DNA of 64,000 nt from Struthio camelus (Eukaryota > Chordata > Aves > Struthioniformes > Struthionidae). This document shows positions 1-13,264 of this stretch, in pieces (within the stretch, counting starts at the first letter, position 1; every line of letters starts with the position of its first letter). The notes under the pieces are model-generated. The model saw only the letters and a list, made by a program, of their open reading frames with translations. It was not told where the DNA came from and did no database searches. The stretch lies in NCBI RefSeq assembly GCF_040807025.1, contig NC_090954.1, forward strand, positions 11,923,501-11,987,500, written 5' to 3'. The translations under genes were made by a program, and so were the position numbers.

Positions 1-260
1 CTTGTAGGCAAATTAATCTATCATTCATAACCTAATTTGTGCTGAGACGTTCTCAGGGGCTCTTCTGCTTACTGCCAGCCCTGCAATGCATTGCAACCGT
101 CACGTCTGGTTCTGATGGCACCTGCTGGATGATGTGCCCTATTGTAATTGTCACATCTCCTTTAAGGACCTGCCATTTGTGACACTGTTTGATTTTAGCC
201 AGATTAAGTGAGATGTTTGCTCTTAGAAATCACACTCTTCTTGCCTCAGTGAGGAAACAA
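1..260. promoter_or_regulatory. Candidate conserved non-coding element
   Basis: Unique, repeat-free sequence with CAAATTAATC, ATTGTAATTGTCACA and CCATTTGTGACACTG, which look like clustered factor sites. This is inference from texture only; it may extend left of the window. Confidence 0.3.
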
Positions 261-1906
261 CCTGAGAGAAAAAAAGGAAAGGAGCTGGGGCAGAGCGGGA
301 GAAGCTAACACCCTTGTGCCACTCTGATGAATCTTTTGGCCATGGGGAAAACGGGCATCATTTTACACCCATGCCTAACATGCGACTCCTAAGAGTGAAG
401 CCTAAGAGCGGCTCCAGCTACACTGTTAAGGCAGACCTACTGGCTCCTTTCCTGACACTGGGTCAAGGAGCAGTCAGGTCTGCAAATCTGTATGGAGGCC
501 AGAGCTGCTGCCTGGATGAAGCAGTGCAAGGTCCGCATGTAGGATGCGGCTCCGAGAGGAGCACAGGAAGCACCCAATCTAAGGATGCTGCTCGTTTGCT
601 TTGGGCTTCAGGTATTTTTCCTCCCTTAAATTTTCACTATTCAGCGCATTTTTGTTTTGTTTTCTAAAAAAGGCACTCTGATGCAACAGAAAGAGGTAGC
701 AAGACAGAGAGGGTTCCTTTGTCGTTTACCAGCAAGCAAAAATGGGCAACCTCAGCAACTTAGCAGTCTAAATAAAACAAAGCTAAAGCCTCAGTTCAGC
801 ACAGAGTGGATGGCTGTTCCCAGCTCCCTCATTCCAGTGCAGTGAACCTGGGGCAAAGACGCATGGCTGAGATACACTGAGACAAAGGTAAGTTTTGTTT
901 TTGCTCTTGCTGCCCTTATTGCGGAAATATTAGCTGTAGAAGTCTGGGAACGTTGCAGAATCAGGCCCACACTTTCTGTATTTCTTTTCTCAGCAGGAAA
1001 AAGAAAAAAAAAGCAACCTTAAATAAACGTCTCAACAATTCATCTTTTACTACAGCTTCCTCTCCAGACTAGAGCCAGCATGCATCACTATGCCCGTTTC
1101 AGACCAGCTAAGTGCAGTGCAAACCATGAACGTGAAGGTGAGAAATGCCATATCCCATTCCAATGGGCTATTAGGTCCCCTATGCTGAACGCTTCCACAG
1201 CAATTAAAGGATTACATTATTAGGCATCTTCTCCTACAATTCTATTTTCAAATTTAGGCTTGTCACGTTTCTTCAAAACAGAAAGGAAAGCCATGCCAAA
1301 AATAGACAAGACTATAGCTGCAGAAAGGCACATGACCAAACAGGTGCCAGGAAAGAACCAAAGCAAGCAATGAACCATCTTTCTCAACAGTACTTCTTCA
1401 TAAGATTTCTTTTTCTAATCTGCAGACATAGTTAGCCAGTCTTTACCCTCCCCACAACCATTTGTTTTTGCTGAAGTGAAGAATTTGCAGGAAAATTTAT
1501 AACAATTAAAAAAAAAAAAACACACATAGCAAGAATTGAACACCTGCTCCCAGTCAGGATGGCATTTGGAAAGACCAGTCCCTACTTGTATCTGCCCATT
1601 GATGAGGGGGAGCCTGGGGCACTTTGCTGACTTAGGAGCTAGGCTGGTTCATGTTGTAGTACAGCCCCAGCCCTCAACACGGCTAAAGGCACCCTGGACA
1701 CAGGGTTGTGCCTTGCCGGGGCTCGGGATTCCAGGTTTAGCTTGCAGGACCCACCACAGTGTCTGTGCACATGAGCCATGACTGACTGATGGCCGAACTC
1801 TCCACAGAGCTTGTTGCCTCTCAGTTTTCTTCCTTTACTAGGAATTCCTGCCAGGCAAAATTTCTATCTTAGAAAAACTTCTTAAGGAAAAAGAAAAGGA
1901 GGGGGG

Positions 1907-1925
1907 AAAAAAAAAAAAAAAAAAA
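1907..1925 (+). repeat. Poly(A) tract
   Basis: Nineteen As after a GGAGGGGGG purine run. No retrotransposed gene body is recognised upstream. Confidence 0.88.
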
Positions 1926-2704
1926 GAGAGGAGTCATCTCGTCTCCCAAACGCTCATGCCTCTCTTGCCCTGGATAACCACTTAAAATCATTAGGTGACA
2001 AATGCTTTGTTGCCAAGCTCTAAGGCAGCCCATGGGACTAGTCTTCTGACACCTCTGTTGGTTAATGAAAGAGTGACATAAGAACACTACAAGGGATTTA
2101 AAAATTAAGTCTTCCCAGACACTCCCTTGGGGTGCTTCTACTCTAATACGCAGACTGGCAGTGCTGCTGCTCTCGAGATGCCACATCCCCACATTTCCTT
2201 GTTTTACAAGAAATGGATTTCCCTGGTTAGTGAATCTTTAAACTGACAAAAGGAAGGGATGTGGTAGTAGCGTGTTTTTTTCACACCACTGCTCTGAGGG
2301 ACACCGCGCAGAGAGCAAGTTTGGAAGAGCCTTTCAGGTTGCTCTCAGACGTGCCTCTGCATAACCAATCACTGATGTTAAGGAAGGGCTTTCAAAAGGA
2401 GTAAACAGAGTGAAAGTCACGGCCAGTGGACTACTCATGCTGGGAAGCACCAGGAGGGGAAACGGAATTGGAGGGGATGGACAAGATGGGTCCCCTGGTC
2501 AGGATGAGACAAGCAGGTCCCCATCTGTCTCTTCTGGCTGCTGCAAACATGCCCATGCTTTCCTCAGGAAAGGGTAGGAGCCCTTCAGTGAAAGCCCTTG
2601 AGCTGTTTCAGCCTCCACCAGCTGAAGCCGCGTTAGCGATGGCTGTCTCCTCACTTCCAGTACCTGCCATTGTAAATCATACCCCAGAGCAATGCTTAGA
2701 AGGC

Positions 2705-3030
2705 GGCATCTAAATCACAAAATAAAACAGGTCAGAGCTGCAATTATGATCAGTGAAGCAGGCATCAGTATGTTGTGCATAATTAAAATGACTGTAGGAC
2801 TTCTCTATAAATATCAGCCAGAAAAGCGTCTCTTTGTGTGCGGGCATAAAAAATGAGATGTAGGAAGCAGCCTGCTCTGATGTGACAACATGACCTTGGA
2901 ACAACTTTGTTGCCTCCGTACCAGAGTAATTACACTGCTGAAACATTTGATTGTCCCTCTCTTGCCATCAGCAGCAACCAAGGCTTTACAGCAATAAATG
3001 TGTAACCACTAACAGTTCAATAAAGATCCT
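2705..3030. promoter_or_regulatory. Candidate conserved non-coding element
   Basis: Unique sequence with GCAATTATGATC, TGCATAATTAAAATGAC, CTATAAATATCAGCC, GTAATTACACTGC and AACATTTGATTG. No coding frame or repeat is recognised. Inferred only. Confidence 0.35.
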
Positions 3031-4625
3031 GAGATAGGCTCATTTTGCAATGGCTGCTGCTCCTTGAAGTTCTCTAAAACTGCAGCTCCAAGAGCAAAAG
3101 CTCGTTTTCTCCTTTAAAAGTCCAAACTCTGCTTGGAGATGAAATCCACTCAAGATGATAAATGAATACCATGCAAAGCTTGTCTTACACACATCTTTAA
3201 ATATTTTATTTACTGCTCATCAATCTTCCCTACCTATGCAGCATTCTCAAGTACTTCACAGCAACAGAGCCTATTCCTTCAGAGTATTTGTGGGGTAAGA
3301 CATGTTCCCACTCTTCTCAATGCTGATCGTGGTGAACACAGAAATGTGAAATAGGGGGTGGTTTGTTTTGATCTCAGATTGGACTTAATGCTATTTTTAG
3401 AGCAGCAAAACTATTTTTAGCGAAGGTCTCAAGTCGGGGTAGCTAAAGCAGCATAACTCCACTGGGCTGTGTGGCAAAGGCCAACCTTTGCTGGTGCCTT
3501 AGTCCACCCACACGATGCATTTTGAATCTCATGAATTCCAGTATTTGCACAATTTCATTGGAAGGAACTTGGAGTTGACCAACCATTTGATTCTGAGGTG
3601 CCATGAGCAGGCGAAACTTAGTAGGTGAATGACATCAGTGTCAACAGGCAACATAATAAAAGGAGCATTTCTATTATCATAGAGACAGTGCACAAGTCTG
3701 GCAAATGGCAATATGCATGGTATGTCTTATTCAAAGCTGTTTCAAAAACAAACAATTCAACTGATAATCACTCACCTCCTACTCAATAACCCAGTAATCT
3801 CCTTTTGTCCAGCATAATGCCTGGACACATTTTTATTGATTCAGTAGCAAACTTATAGGACTTACCATTATTTGATCACTAATGATTGGGTATATTTCTC
3901 CCTGTAGTCAAGTATTTAGCAGGCAGAAGGGAAATATGTGATTCATTGACTTATAATACATTACAGATTAATAATAATGAAAGACCTATGCATCATTCCT
4001 GTCAGTGTGCTGAAAAGATTTGCTGAATGCACAGAGGTCAGAAAAGAAGTCAAAAGTGTTAGTCTACAGGAAAGAAAAGAACAGAGATTGAAGCACAGGT
4101 TTACTAGGGGGCTAATAGGACCCTGCCAGTAAGACCATACTATTAGCACTAGCCAATAAACAGCCTGCTCTAGTGCCCTAAAATGTGGTGTCTCAACATA
4201 TTCCAAATGAAATACTCCAAACTATCCCACAGATCAGGGTGTTGTTGCAAATAATAACACTTAAGAAAAAGAATGGAATTTAAGAAAAATTTGGTGGATC
4301 TTTCACAAGCCAAAAGAGGAAAAATGTACTGAATAGATGAATTTGTGTCCCTACAAAATATTTATATGCTGGCCAAATTTCAACAGTCGCAAATTAAACA
4401 AAACAAAAATCCACAACGAACTGAACTGGAAATTCAGGGAAATAAAACAAAAAAACCCACAAAGCAGAAAACACTTATTATTTTGAGTTGCTCAAGTATA
4501 GATCTTCCTTCTAAAGAATAATAGTGCGTCCGAAATGGTTATCTCCTTAAAATAAAGTATACAAAGCACTAAAAAGAGAAGCACATAATACATGACTTAT
4601 CGTTGCAGTGTTGTCAGGTCACTTT

Positions 4626-4665
4626 AAAAAAAAAAAAAAGAAAAAGAAAAGAAAAGAAAGAAAAA
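4626..4665 (+). repeat. A-rich (AAAAG)n tract
   Basis: A 14-base A run is followed by AAAAG/AAAG repeats. Confidence 0.88.
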
Positions 4666-5204
4666 TGTTATACTGCTTGAGCTCCTGTTGGGAATTCTCC
4701 CTAATAAATATCCTTTTTATGTTCTTTCCCAGCACTATCATTTAGAGGATGCTATGAAAAGATTCAGAGAGCTTCTGGAATAACCGAACGGAGCCGGTAA
4801 GGTAACCCTCAGCAGGGAGGAGCACGGCAGCGCCTCATCAGATGCCCTGCTTGAGTAACAAGCAGCGCTGGTGGAAGAGCAGAGGTGGGGAGTCTTAACG
4901 ATCCATCTGGATGCTAGTAAACCCCAAGTACAGCTCCTCTGGTGCACTGGGAAACCCAGAGAGATCCTCCTAGCGGGTAGGATCTGGGAAAACTGGGGAA
5001 ACAGAAGGGCTTCAGCCTGCTGCAGTGGGAATGGCAGTCATTAGAGTTTGTCCTCTGTAGAGGAAAGGTTCCCCTCCCAAGTCATTCGCACTGCCTTGAG
5101 TCTAGGCCTGAAGGAAAGCTAGTATTCTATAGCAATGTGGAAAGGGCTCGTTTTTTAGCTTAAAGAATTAGTGCTACAGGGTTTGAATTTCTTCTTCTCA
5201 GATA

Positions 5205-5255
5205 TACATACATAAGTATATATATATACACACACACACACATATATGTGCATGT
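5205..5255. repeat. Compound (TA)n/(AC)n microsatellite
   Basis: ATACATACATA, then alternating TA, then an AC run, then ATATATGTGCATG form one alternating purine-pyrimidine tract. Confidence 0.92.
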
Positions 5256-5794
5256 ATTTCTCGCATAGCTTTACTCCACTTTACAAGTTTGTTTGCACAC
5301 CTGTTCTTGACCTTCAGTTAGATACAGCACAAGATTTTCTCACTTGCACACACACATCAAAGAAGCAGGCAGACTAGCAAAACACACGTGCTGCATTTAA
5401 ACCCTGCTCCTGGTGGGAACAGAGATGTAACATCACAGGGAACAAATCAATGCAAGTTTGCAGAATACTAGGCCAACGCTACCGTAACCTAGTGCTGTGC
5501 TAAATAAAGTGGAAGAAATGCTCTTAAATCTCTGTCTCCACAAGGCATGATTTCCAGAGAGCCCACGGGTATAGTTCACGCAGCAGGCTGGCTGAGACTG
5601 GCTCCCTAGCAGTGTTTTCTCCATTTTACCAGGTCACCTGTCTCCTGTTGCCCAAACTGAGAGAAAAATGAGATCTCTCTGCTAATGCATTCCTCTGTCA
5701 AAGCCTGTTAACTCCCCATCTGCCATCCTCCATACCCCTCACCCTTGCTAGCATGAGACAAACTCCATTCAAGGCAAGTAACATAAAGAATCCT

Positions 5795-6000
5795 TATTTC
5801 CTTTGAACTTATTTACAAGTTTTACCATTAAAATGGCCCACATTATGCAAGCAGCTTCCAATCTTGCTTAATTCTCTGACTTTAATTATATAATTGAACA
5901 ACCCAAAACCTCATTTTTTCCAGGAAACATTAAACATTACCATCTTAATGAAATTCTTAATGAAATGGTCCCCTCTGCATGCAAATGACTGGCAGTGGAT
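5795..6000. promoter_or_regulatory. Candidate conserved element with an octamer site
   Basis: AT-rich unique sequence (CTTATTTACAAG, TTAATTATATAATTGAAC, a TTAATGAAA repeat) ends in a perfect POU octamer ATGCAAAT at 5979-5986. Inferred only. Confidence 0.33.
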
Positions 6001-9000
6001 TTGCTTATCACACTGCCAGACAAAGAGGACAAATGCCCTTCCTCACGTCAATCATCCAGAGTGACAGCCCTTTCTACTGACACTCCTGCTAGATGGAGGG
6101 ATAACGTGGAAAGAATCACAGACAGGAGGAAGACACAGCAGGAGACAGTGAGGAAGCAGTCGGGAAAGGTCAATAAATATAAATAAAGAAATGGATCCAC
6201 AGTCAATGCAGACTTTTTCTGAAGCTCACTTGAGTTCAGAGAAGCTCAGTTTTAGCTAAGCTTTAATGCATGGAAAGTGAAGAGCCATAGCTGGGGCTGG
6301 ATGGGATGCAACAGCTGGTGGCTCTTGTCTAAGTTCCTGTTGCAGCCACGTACTGTGAAAACAGAGCTGCTGCCTAGGCTAGAGAATAATATTGGGCATG
6401 TTAGATCATTGACTTTTACGAACTATTCCAAGCCACGTGGCTCTCAGTCTCCCTCCTTCCCCTAAACACCCTCTGTGAAATGCCTTTACCTCAGGGGCAG
6501 CCTGGGCAGAGGGTCTCTTTGCTCCAGGGCTTTGCGGTCCCAGACAAGCAAGAAGCCGTGGCCAAACTTGCGCTGGCAGGAACGACAGCCCCATGCTGCG
6601 CACCCCCCTCCTCCTCCCTTGTACAGATGGACACATGCCCGTCACAGAACAGAAGGATCTTGGCGCGTCAAGTGGCCACACTGCAGCGAGCAAGGTGTCT
6701 GCAAGAGTGAAAACCCCAGGACACAAGCTGCAAGAGACCACGGAGACAAGAGAAGCCAGCACTAAACAACTCACTCACCCACTAACTCACTAGTCCTCTC
6801 CATTATATCAGCTGGATGGGAGAGAAGCAGCCTCCCCTTGCCCCTGGCATATAAATGACCCATCTGGTAACGTGCCATCTTTTGGTGTCCTTCAGTGTCT
6901 GCGCAGCAGACCTTTGAGGCACCCGCCCAACCACTATTCCAAATACAATGCTGGATTTGGATTTACATGCTGCACTGCTGCTTTTCAAATACAAAAACCC
7001 TTTCTGCTTCCTTTTACTGTTTTCTTGGGGGATATTTTATTAGTTAGCCAACCTCCTGCGTGGTACCAAGCTCTCTTTAGCTGAAGAAATTTTGGTCACG
7101 AATCTTTCGGGGGCGGTCATTCCTTCACTGTACTTTGTGTCCTCTAGTTCTCGTTTTTGATACCAGTTCAAAGACACTAGGAACATCTTTCATTTTTATT
7201 CCTATCAAAAACATTTATAGTTCAAAGACATGACCTTGGAGCCGCTGCTTCTGCAAACGAGACAGGCCACGCTTCCGCACCAAAACTCACGTCACTGAAT
7301 CAGCTTGCTTGAGACTCTTCTAAATCCAATTCTTTCCAAATCTAATTCTCACAGACCAAGAGCAGAAGAGTTCTAGTCAATATACATTAATTAGTCTTTA
7401 CCCCCACTCTGCTGTTGCACTGCACTTGTAGCGTCTACCCAATTAGCCCATAAATACTCATCATCCCACTACAGCTCCCAGATTCTTCTGATTAATTATG
7501 GACAATAAAACTTGAGCCCCAGGTTCCTCTCCCCAATTTACACTCTGATCTGCAATTATACAGTGTGTGGTAACAATAAACTTTAAAATAAACAGAGCTG
7601 GCTGGGGTTAGTAATTTAGAGGGAAAGAAGGAAGGAAAACCCAAAAAGATGCAAGCAGTGATGCTGGCATGCAATTCTGTTGTCAGAGTCATTCAGGCAC
7701 CAGTGTCCTGGCATTGCCTAACCAGAAAGTCTGAAAAAGTCCACCAAGAATTAGAGGGCCAGTGGCACTCCAGAAATGGGGGTCTAAACCTGACCTCTGT
7801 GTGGTGTCCGCTAATGGCATTTTGCTGCCTCAGAGTCCTGCTGCTGCTAGCTGAAAGCCAGGCTTTTTTCAGGAGACGGGGACAAAATTGTCTTCTCAAT
7901 TTCAAGGTGAAGAACAAAACAGCACATGAATCAACTGCAAACACTGGACAAACTAATTGCTTAGTTTCCTTAGCAGATAAAAGGATTAGATGCATGACCT
8001 AAGTAACGTTAACGTAGGTGAATTTCTTATGCTGCTTTGAAGCAAAAGGCTGGGGAGTCCTGCTCTGAGAAGTCAATTCCACCCCCCCCCCAACCCAAAA
8101 GTCTTGATTTCTCAGCTGAAAACATCTGCCGAGTTCTCCTCAGGTTTGCAAATAGGTTCAATTCTCTCTACAGTCCATCTTTCCTTAAAGTATAATTCCT
8201 CAGGCTATAATCGCAGCCTGTGTCGTGCAGGAAAGTTACCTGCGGTGGTAACAGCTTCTCAAAACTTGGTAAACAAAGAGGATCTTTATCCTGTGGTAGC
8301 TTATGAGCCTAAGCAACAACAGGAATATCCCAACTCACAATTAACACAGTCTTGGTGCTCAAACAGTCCAACGGAAATCAACGGCTATATTCGCACGATA
8401 GAGTAAGAAAACATTCACAAAGTGCAAGGGATCAGAACGTGGCCCTCAAAGCCCAAATCACTCATTAAAAAAAGCTCATTAAAAAAATAAAATAAAATAA
8501 ATGGAAGCAATTCCACAGGGCTCCGTAGGAGTTCAATCCAGTCTACAGTTTATAAATCACCTTCACCAAAGAGTGCCTTTCATTCAATACACTCTCCAGG
8601 AGAGGCATATCGCTATCTGCTGCAACCCCAGAATCTCCCGTTTGGATTTGGGTTTTGCTGTTCGACTCATTCCACCTCTCAGCGTATTGCCTGGTTGCGC
8701 GTTTTTGTCCTTGGCACTGTTTTCGGTCCTTTGCCTCCTCTGCATTGTATTCCTTTGCAATTATTTACAGGCAGCACTCATCCACCCCGATCCATGCCTC
8801 CCAGCTTGTCTCCATCAGGTCCCCCCAGCTGCTTGTCTCCCAGGAATTTGATCACTTTTCTGCTCAGGCTGTGGCTCACTCTCTCCGCAGAAGCGGTGCA
8901 CACCATCCTCCCACGGGCAAGATTTACATCAGGGCTCCACAACTGCCATTTCCACACAGAGGGATGAATTCTGATTTGGGAAAGGAAGGGTCCCAAGAAC

Positions 9001-9667
9001 CTATTTTCTAGGCTATTAAACCTAGCGTGACATTGAAATCCTACCTTCCTCAAATTTAAAATCTGCCTTTTTCATTCCTCCCAACAGGAAACCCATTTAG
9101 AATTTTTTTTTAAATGATAGCATTTCAAATGACCAAAAAAAGAGTCCAGAGTGCCCAAAATCACGCCTGCAAGAATAACCCAAAGCTCAGGCTCAGACCC
9201 ACTTGCCACGTAGATTGTGGTTTGTTTTTCTGCATTTGTAACAATTTTTTCCTTCTGTTCAGCCTGCTCTCCACTGCTTTTTTATGTTTTTTCCTCCAGT
9301 AGAGTTTTCTCCCTCGCACAGCTTCCGCTCGCACACCACCATAGTGTTAGCCTCCGATTGATTTTTTTTGAACATGGCACTTTCCCGTGCTTTAGAAATT
9401 GATACAAATGCTCAGATCTGACCTTCGCTCCACCCAGCTCACTCCTGCCGTTAAGGACAAGCTGCCTGCGCCACCTGCCATGCGCAACAAATACGTGCTC
9501 AGGCACGCAGCCAAAATACTCGGATCTAATATGCTATCGCATTTCAGCTGACTTTTGGTCACTGCTCAAGGTGTGCTGGGTGGCCGTAATGCAAGAGGAC
9601 GGACCTCTGTCGTATCACCCTGCGTTTGCCACGGATGTAGCATAGCTATTATACCTGTTCACGCAGG

Positions 9668-9685
9668 AAAAAAAAAAAAAAAAAA
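9668..9685 (+). repeat. Poly(A) tract
   Basis: Eighteen As; no recognisable retrogene upstream. Confidence 0.88.
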
Positions 9686-11029
9686 CCCTTCTGCTCCGCA
9701 ACACGGCAAAACTCAGCACAACCTGCCTTACACGGTGTGAAATACACGATAGTGGAGTGAGGAAATGCAACAGGAGGAGCAGCACAGGCAGAAAAGTATC
9801 TCAAAGATGCTGCCAAGGTGCCAGCTGTGCTCCTGACCGGCCAGAGCAGCATCCTTGCCATAGCTCTGGCCAAAGGGATGTCCTTTGCACCGGCAGCGTG
9901 CTCTCGTCACCTCTCCCTGTGGAGAAGGGTCGCTGGGAAGCTTCGTCTCTTCTCACGTGCCTCTGTCTCACTCATTTAGTGGGGACTCTGTAGATTACAT
10001 GAGAGCAACTGTATTATTTCACCTAATGAGACGTAATGTTCCGTTGTTGACTTCCACAGTCACTTAAGTCTATCCTTATCTAATTAATTTTGCAAAACAA
10101 AAAGTGACTAGCCAAATAGACACCACCATGGCATGACAGCCACTAAAATTATGCAAGTTAATGTTTGTTCAGAAAACACACCAAGGGAGCGTGTGGGAGG
10201 GAAGGAGGAAAAGATGAATTAAACATTCAGTACACAAATGACTTCTCAGCCAGTGCTAGAGACGGGGAGGGCAACCACCGTCGGCGTCGCTTTTCAATTA
10301 ACAAGGAAGACAGCCACCCGCACAAGTTTATACAGCGGTTTGAACCCAAGATTTAAGTGCGAGGGCCTTGGCCACTTACACAACAGGAGGGACTTGGCCA
10401 GCAGCAGAGGGAGCGCACGCTCAGGCAGAACCTGAGAACCCACTCAGTTTCCAATATGCCTCGCTGGCTACCCACGCGCTCTTGCGTGAGCGCACAAGCA
10501 CACCCCAGGTGTGGGTGGCAGAGCCTTGCTGGAGCCACTTTTTCAGTAATGTACTTGCAAAGCTCTTGAACTAAGGGTGGGAAGGAGGGAGGGCAACACA
10601 GCAGGGCTCGTTCCTTCTTGCTGCGCGTCCTTCCTATTGCAAGAGGAAGGCTTTGCATGCCTCGCCCATGCAAAACCAAGCAAGTACACAGTCATACCTC
10701 TTCTCTTTTGGTGATCAGCAACATGTCTGAGGGGACTCAGAAATCAGCACGGAAAACAGACACTGTTAAAAGGGACAATTCACATAAAACTATTCCCCAA
10801 AACTTTGCCCTAAGATTGGGATGTTTAAGGCAACCAGGCTGTCCCATCACCTATCTCATGAGCACAGGGCAAGCTAGAGCACAGGGTAGCAGGTTAGGCT
10901 CGCAACCCGGCACGTCCTACAGGGATAACACCAACTTCTGTCTTCGTAAGGAACGCACGCTGACGTCTGAAAAGGTTAAAAAAAAAACCTGACCCGCTTT
11001 AGCTCTGTGACAGTATCATCCTTCCCATC

Positions 11030-11560
11030 GCTAAGCACGGAGGCTTAGGAGCGGCAAAGCCCGACGCGGTGGAGCTACGCGGGCCGCAGGCAGCCGCAGC
11101 CCCTCTCGCCTTGCGGGGGCGGCGTCAACGGGCAGCAGCGACCCGCTTCCTCGCCCAGCGCCCGGCAGAGACGCGCCGCGGGCCTCTCCCGCCAACACGC
11201 GCAACGCTTTCGCTAATGCGCCTCCACCCAGAGCTGTTGACCGCTTCTGTTTGAAGAAATAAGTGGGGATTAAGAGGAGGAAGCCTGAAGTCCAGCAGAG
11301 GTGAAATGAAACAGGCTGGGAAATCAAGCTGCTGAGCAGCAGCAGCAGCAGCTCCCACGGGGAAGGAGCTGGAGCCGCGGCGGGTCAGGAGGGAGCCGGG
11401 CGGCGAGGGGCGTCCGCTGGATCCCAGCGATCCCTTCTGCAGCACGGGACGTGGCGGTTTGCTCTCCCCTCCCTAAATAGGGAGCAGAAGTCCCTCCGCA
11501 CTCACCTCCTAGGGAACATACTGAAATGTAGCACAGCCAGGTTTTACTTCTACGGTGGGT
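11030..11560. promoter_or_regulatory. Isolated CpG-rich patch with nearby splice-donor motifs (candidate orphan promoter)
   Basis: Between about 11035 and 11225 the DNA is rich in CG dinucleotides, and 11380-11460 is again GC-rich; the flanks are ordinary AT-rich intergenic DNA. A strong plus-strand donor GTGG|GTAAGTG lies at 11558/11559 and a strong minus-strand donor GAG|GTGAGTGC at 11506/11505. A (AGC)6 run is at 11335-11352. No recognisable protein is encoded on either strand; the open frames look composition-driven. It could be the promoter of an unannotated non-coding transcript, or an isolated GC-rich patch. Confidence 0.45.
11335..11352 (+). repeat. (AGC)6 trinucleotide repeat
   Basis: Six uninterrupted AGC units lie within the CpG-rich patch. 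It is not in a recognisable coding frame. Confidence 0.9.
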
Positions 11561-12336
11561 AAGTGTTTTCACTTAAATAATCTAAATTATAGTGACAGCT
11601 CCTTCAAACATTTGCTAAAATCCTCTCCGCCTCGCTCCCCCTGCCAAGCTTGTACTTGCCTAGCCTGAATCTACAGCCAGTTATATCCTTTTCGGCTACA
11701 GTTACATTCACCCATTCACCTGTGTTTTCCTTTAAAATAAATAAATAAAAATGAGAAAGCAGATCCTCAGCTGATGCAGACTGGCAGAGCTCTTGACTTT
11801 CATCAGAGCAACGCCCATCTACTCCAGCCAAGGATCTGACCCCAGGACTTTCTGTGCTCGAGCTGTAACAGCAGCAGAATCAGACTAGGTCTTTAAGCGT
11901 TTGGGAGCCCTCCAAGACACTTTCAGGTGCTGCAGAAAGCAACGCCAGCAATTCTGCAGTTAGTAAGGCTTTTTCCCTCTGACTCGGGGGAAAATCAGTG
12001 CAACAGGTTTGACGCACAGGGATCTTGTCCAGCAAGCTTACTCTTTTTGACATACACGCCCAGATCTGTCGTGAAGTTTAGTTGCAGGGTTCCGAGTCAA
12101 AGGACACATTCTTAGTCCGTTTTAGAAATCAAGGCTTTCCTCAAACTTCACGTCTGGAGTTTTTGTTTTCATTCAAAACAAGAGAAACTCCCCTTCCTTC
12201 CCATAAGTCAGCCAGTCTCCTCTAGGTCAACACCTTTTCTATATGCTGTCTTTTGGCAAGCAGAGCTGTCTCCAATTGCAAGTTTGCAAAACAAAGTTAA
12301 ACTTGAAAGGAAGTTAAAAACCATCCTACCCTTCCA

Positions 12337-12349
12337 CCCCCCCCCCCCC
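12337..12349 (+). repeat. C13 homopolymer
   Basis: Thirteen consecutive Cs in a pyrimidine-rich context. Confidence 0.9.
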
Positions 12350-13264
12350 AAAGAGAAGGAAGAAAACCACTGAAACAAGGAAGAGGACACATCATTTCAC
12401 ACCCAAGCTTTTAGCAAAGAAAACTGATTTTCATCCTCCTTTTCCTCCTTCAGATTGCACAGTCTCACCATTAATGTTTTTCCTGTTTCCGAGCGGGAAA
12501 GATTGTCTAAGACAAGATGAACAAAGGCGGCCGAGACACTACCGGCTCATTTCTTGACAAGACACCTCCCGACGAGAACTTATAGCAATTATCTTCAAGA
12601 CCCTGCAAAACTTCCTTCCCTGATACGCATGGTCTAACCTACACTTGGTAGATTGTTCTGAAATTTCTTTGTTCTTCGCCCAGGATGGTATATTTTGAGG
12701 TAAAGACAGTCTGCCCCAGAGACGGTTACATCTGACCATATATGCGATACTGCCTATTGTGTCTAGCCCCCTACACCCAAAACACAGAAGACAGGGTGCT
12801 CTATTGAAGGAAAACCCTCCCCAGAACATTAAAGCACTTAAAACTGCCACTTCACCTCTGTTTGCCTGGTCTCACTAGCACAGGACACGAGTCCTGGCTT
12901 TATAAGGAGTTTTGCAAGACAAACGACTGGCAGCACATGGTGAGAAATAACACAGAAACGAGCCTCAACCAAAGCGCTGCGCCAACGCGTCACTTCACGT
13001 ACGTGCTAGCAGAGAGCCTGAACCTGCAGACACCAACAGACGGTTTTCCCTGCTGGAGGAGAGGTCAGCCTAAACTTGACAAGTTTAATCAACAGGTGAG
13101 GGAGGACACATCCAGGAACACAAACCCATTTATTTGTATACTTATTCTTCCATTAAGATGGTGTATTATGGGCTAGCTTGCCACACCCAACATTTCTGCC
13201 CCTTTAACGCCTTTAGAAACCTCCCTGCTGGACGAGGAATAAGAACGGAGCACTTTTCCTAAGA

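Larger units (their letters stand above)
1..11029. other. Intergenic DNA 3' of MRPL22, no gene recognised
   Basis: Apart from the candidate elements and simple repeats listed separately, I see no exon, RNA gene or transposon. Open frames of 60-120 codons occur on both strands at the density expected by chance, with no family resemblance. Confidence 0.6.

Noticed and set aside
11031..11572. Overlapping minus-strand frames of 82-106 codons in the 11-kb CpG patch
   Set aside because: They overlap in different frames, are Ala/Arg/Pro-rich and match nothing; better explained by GC-rich promoter-like DNA.
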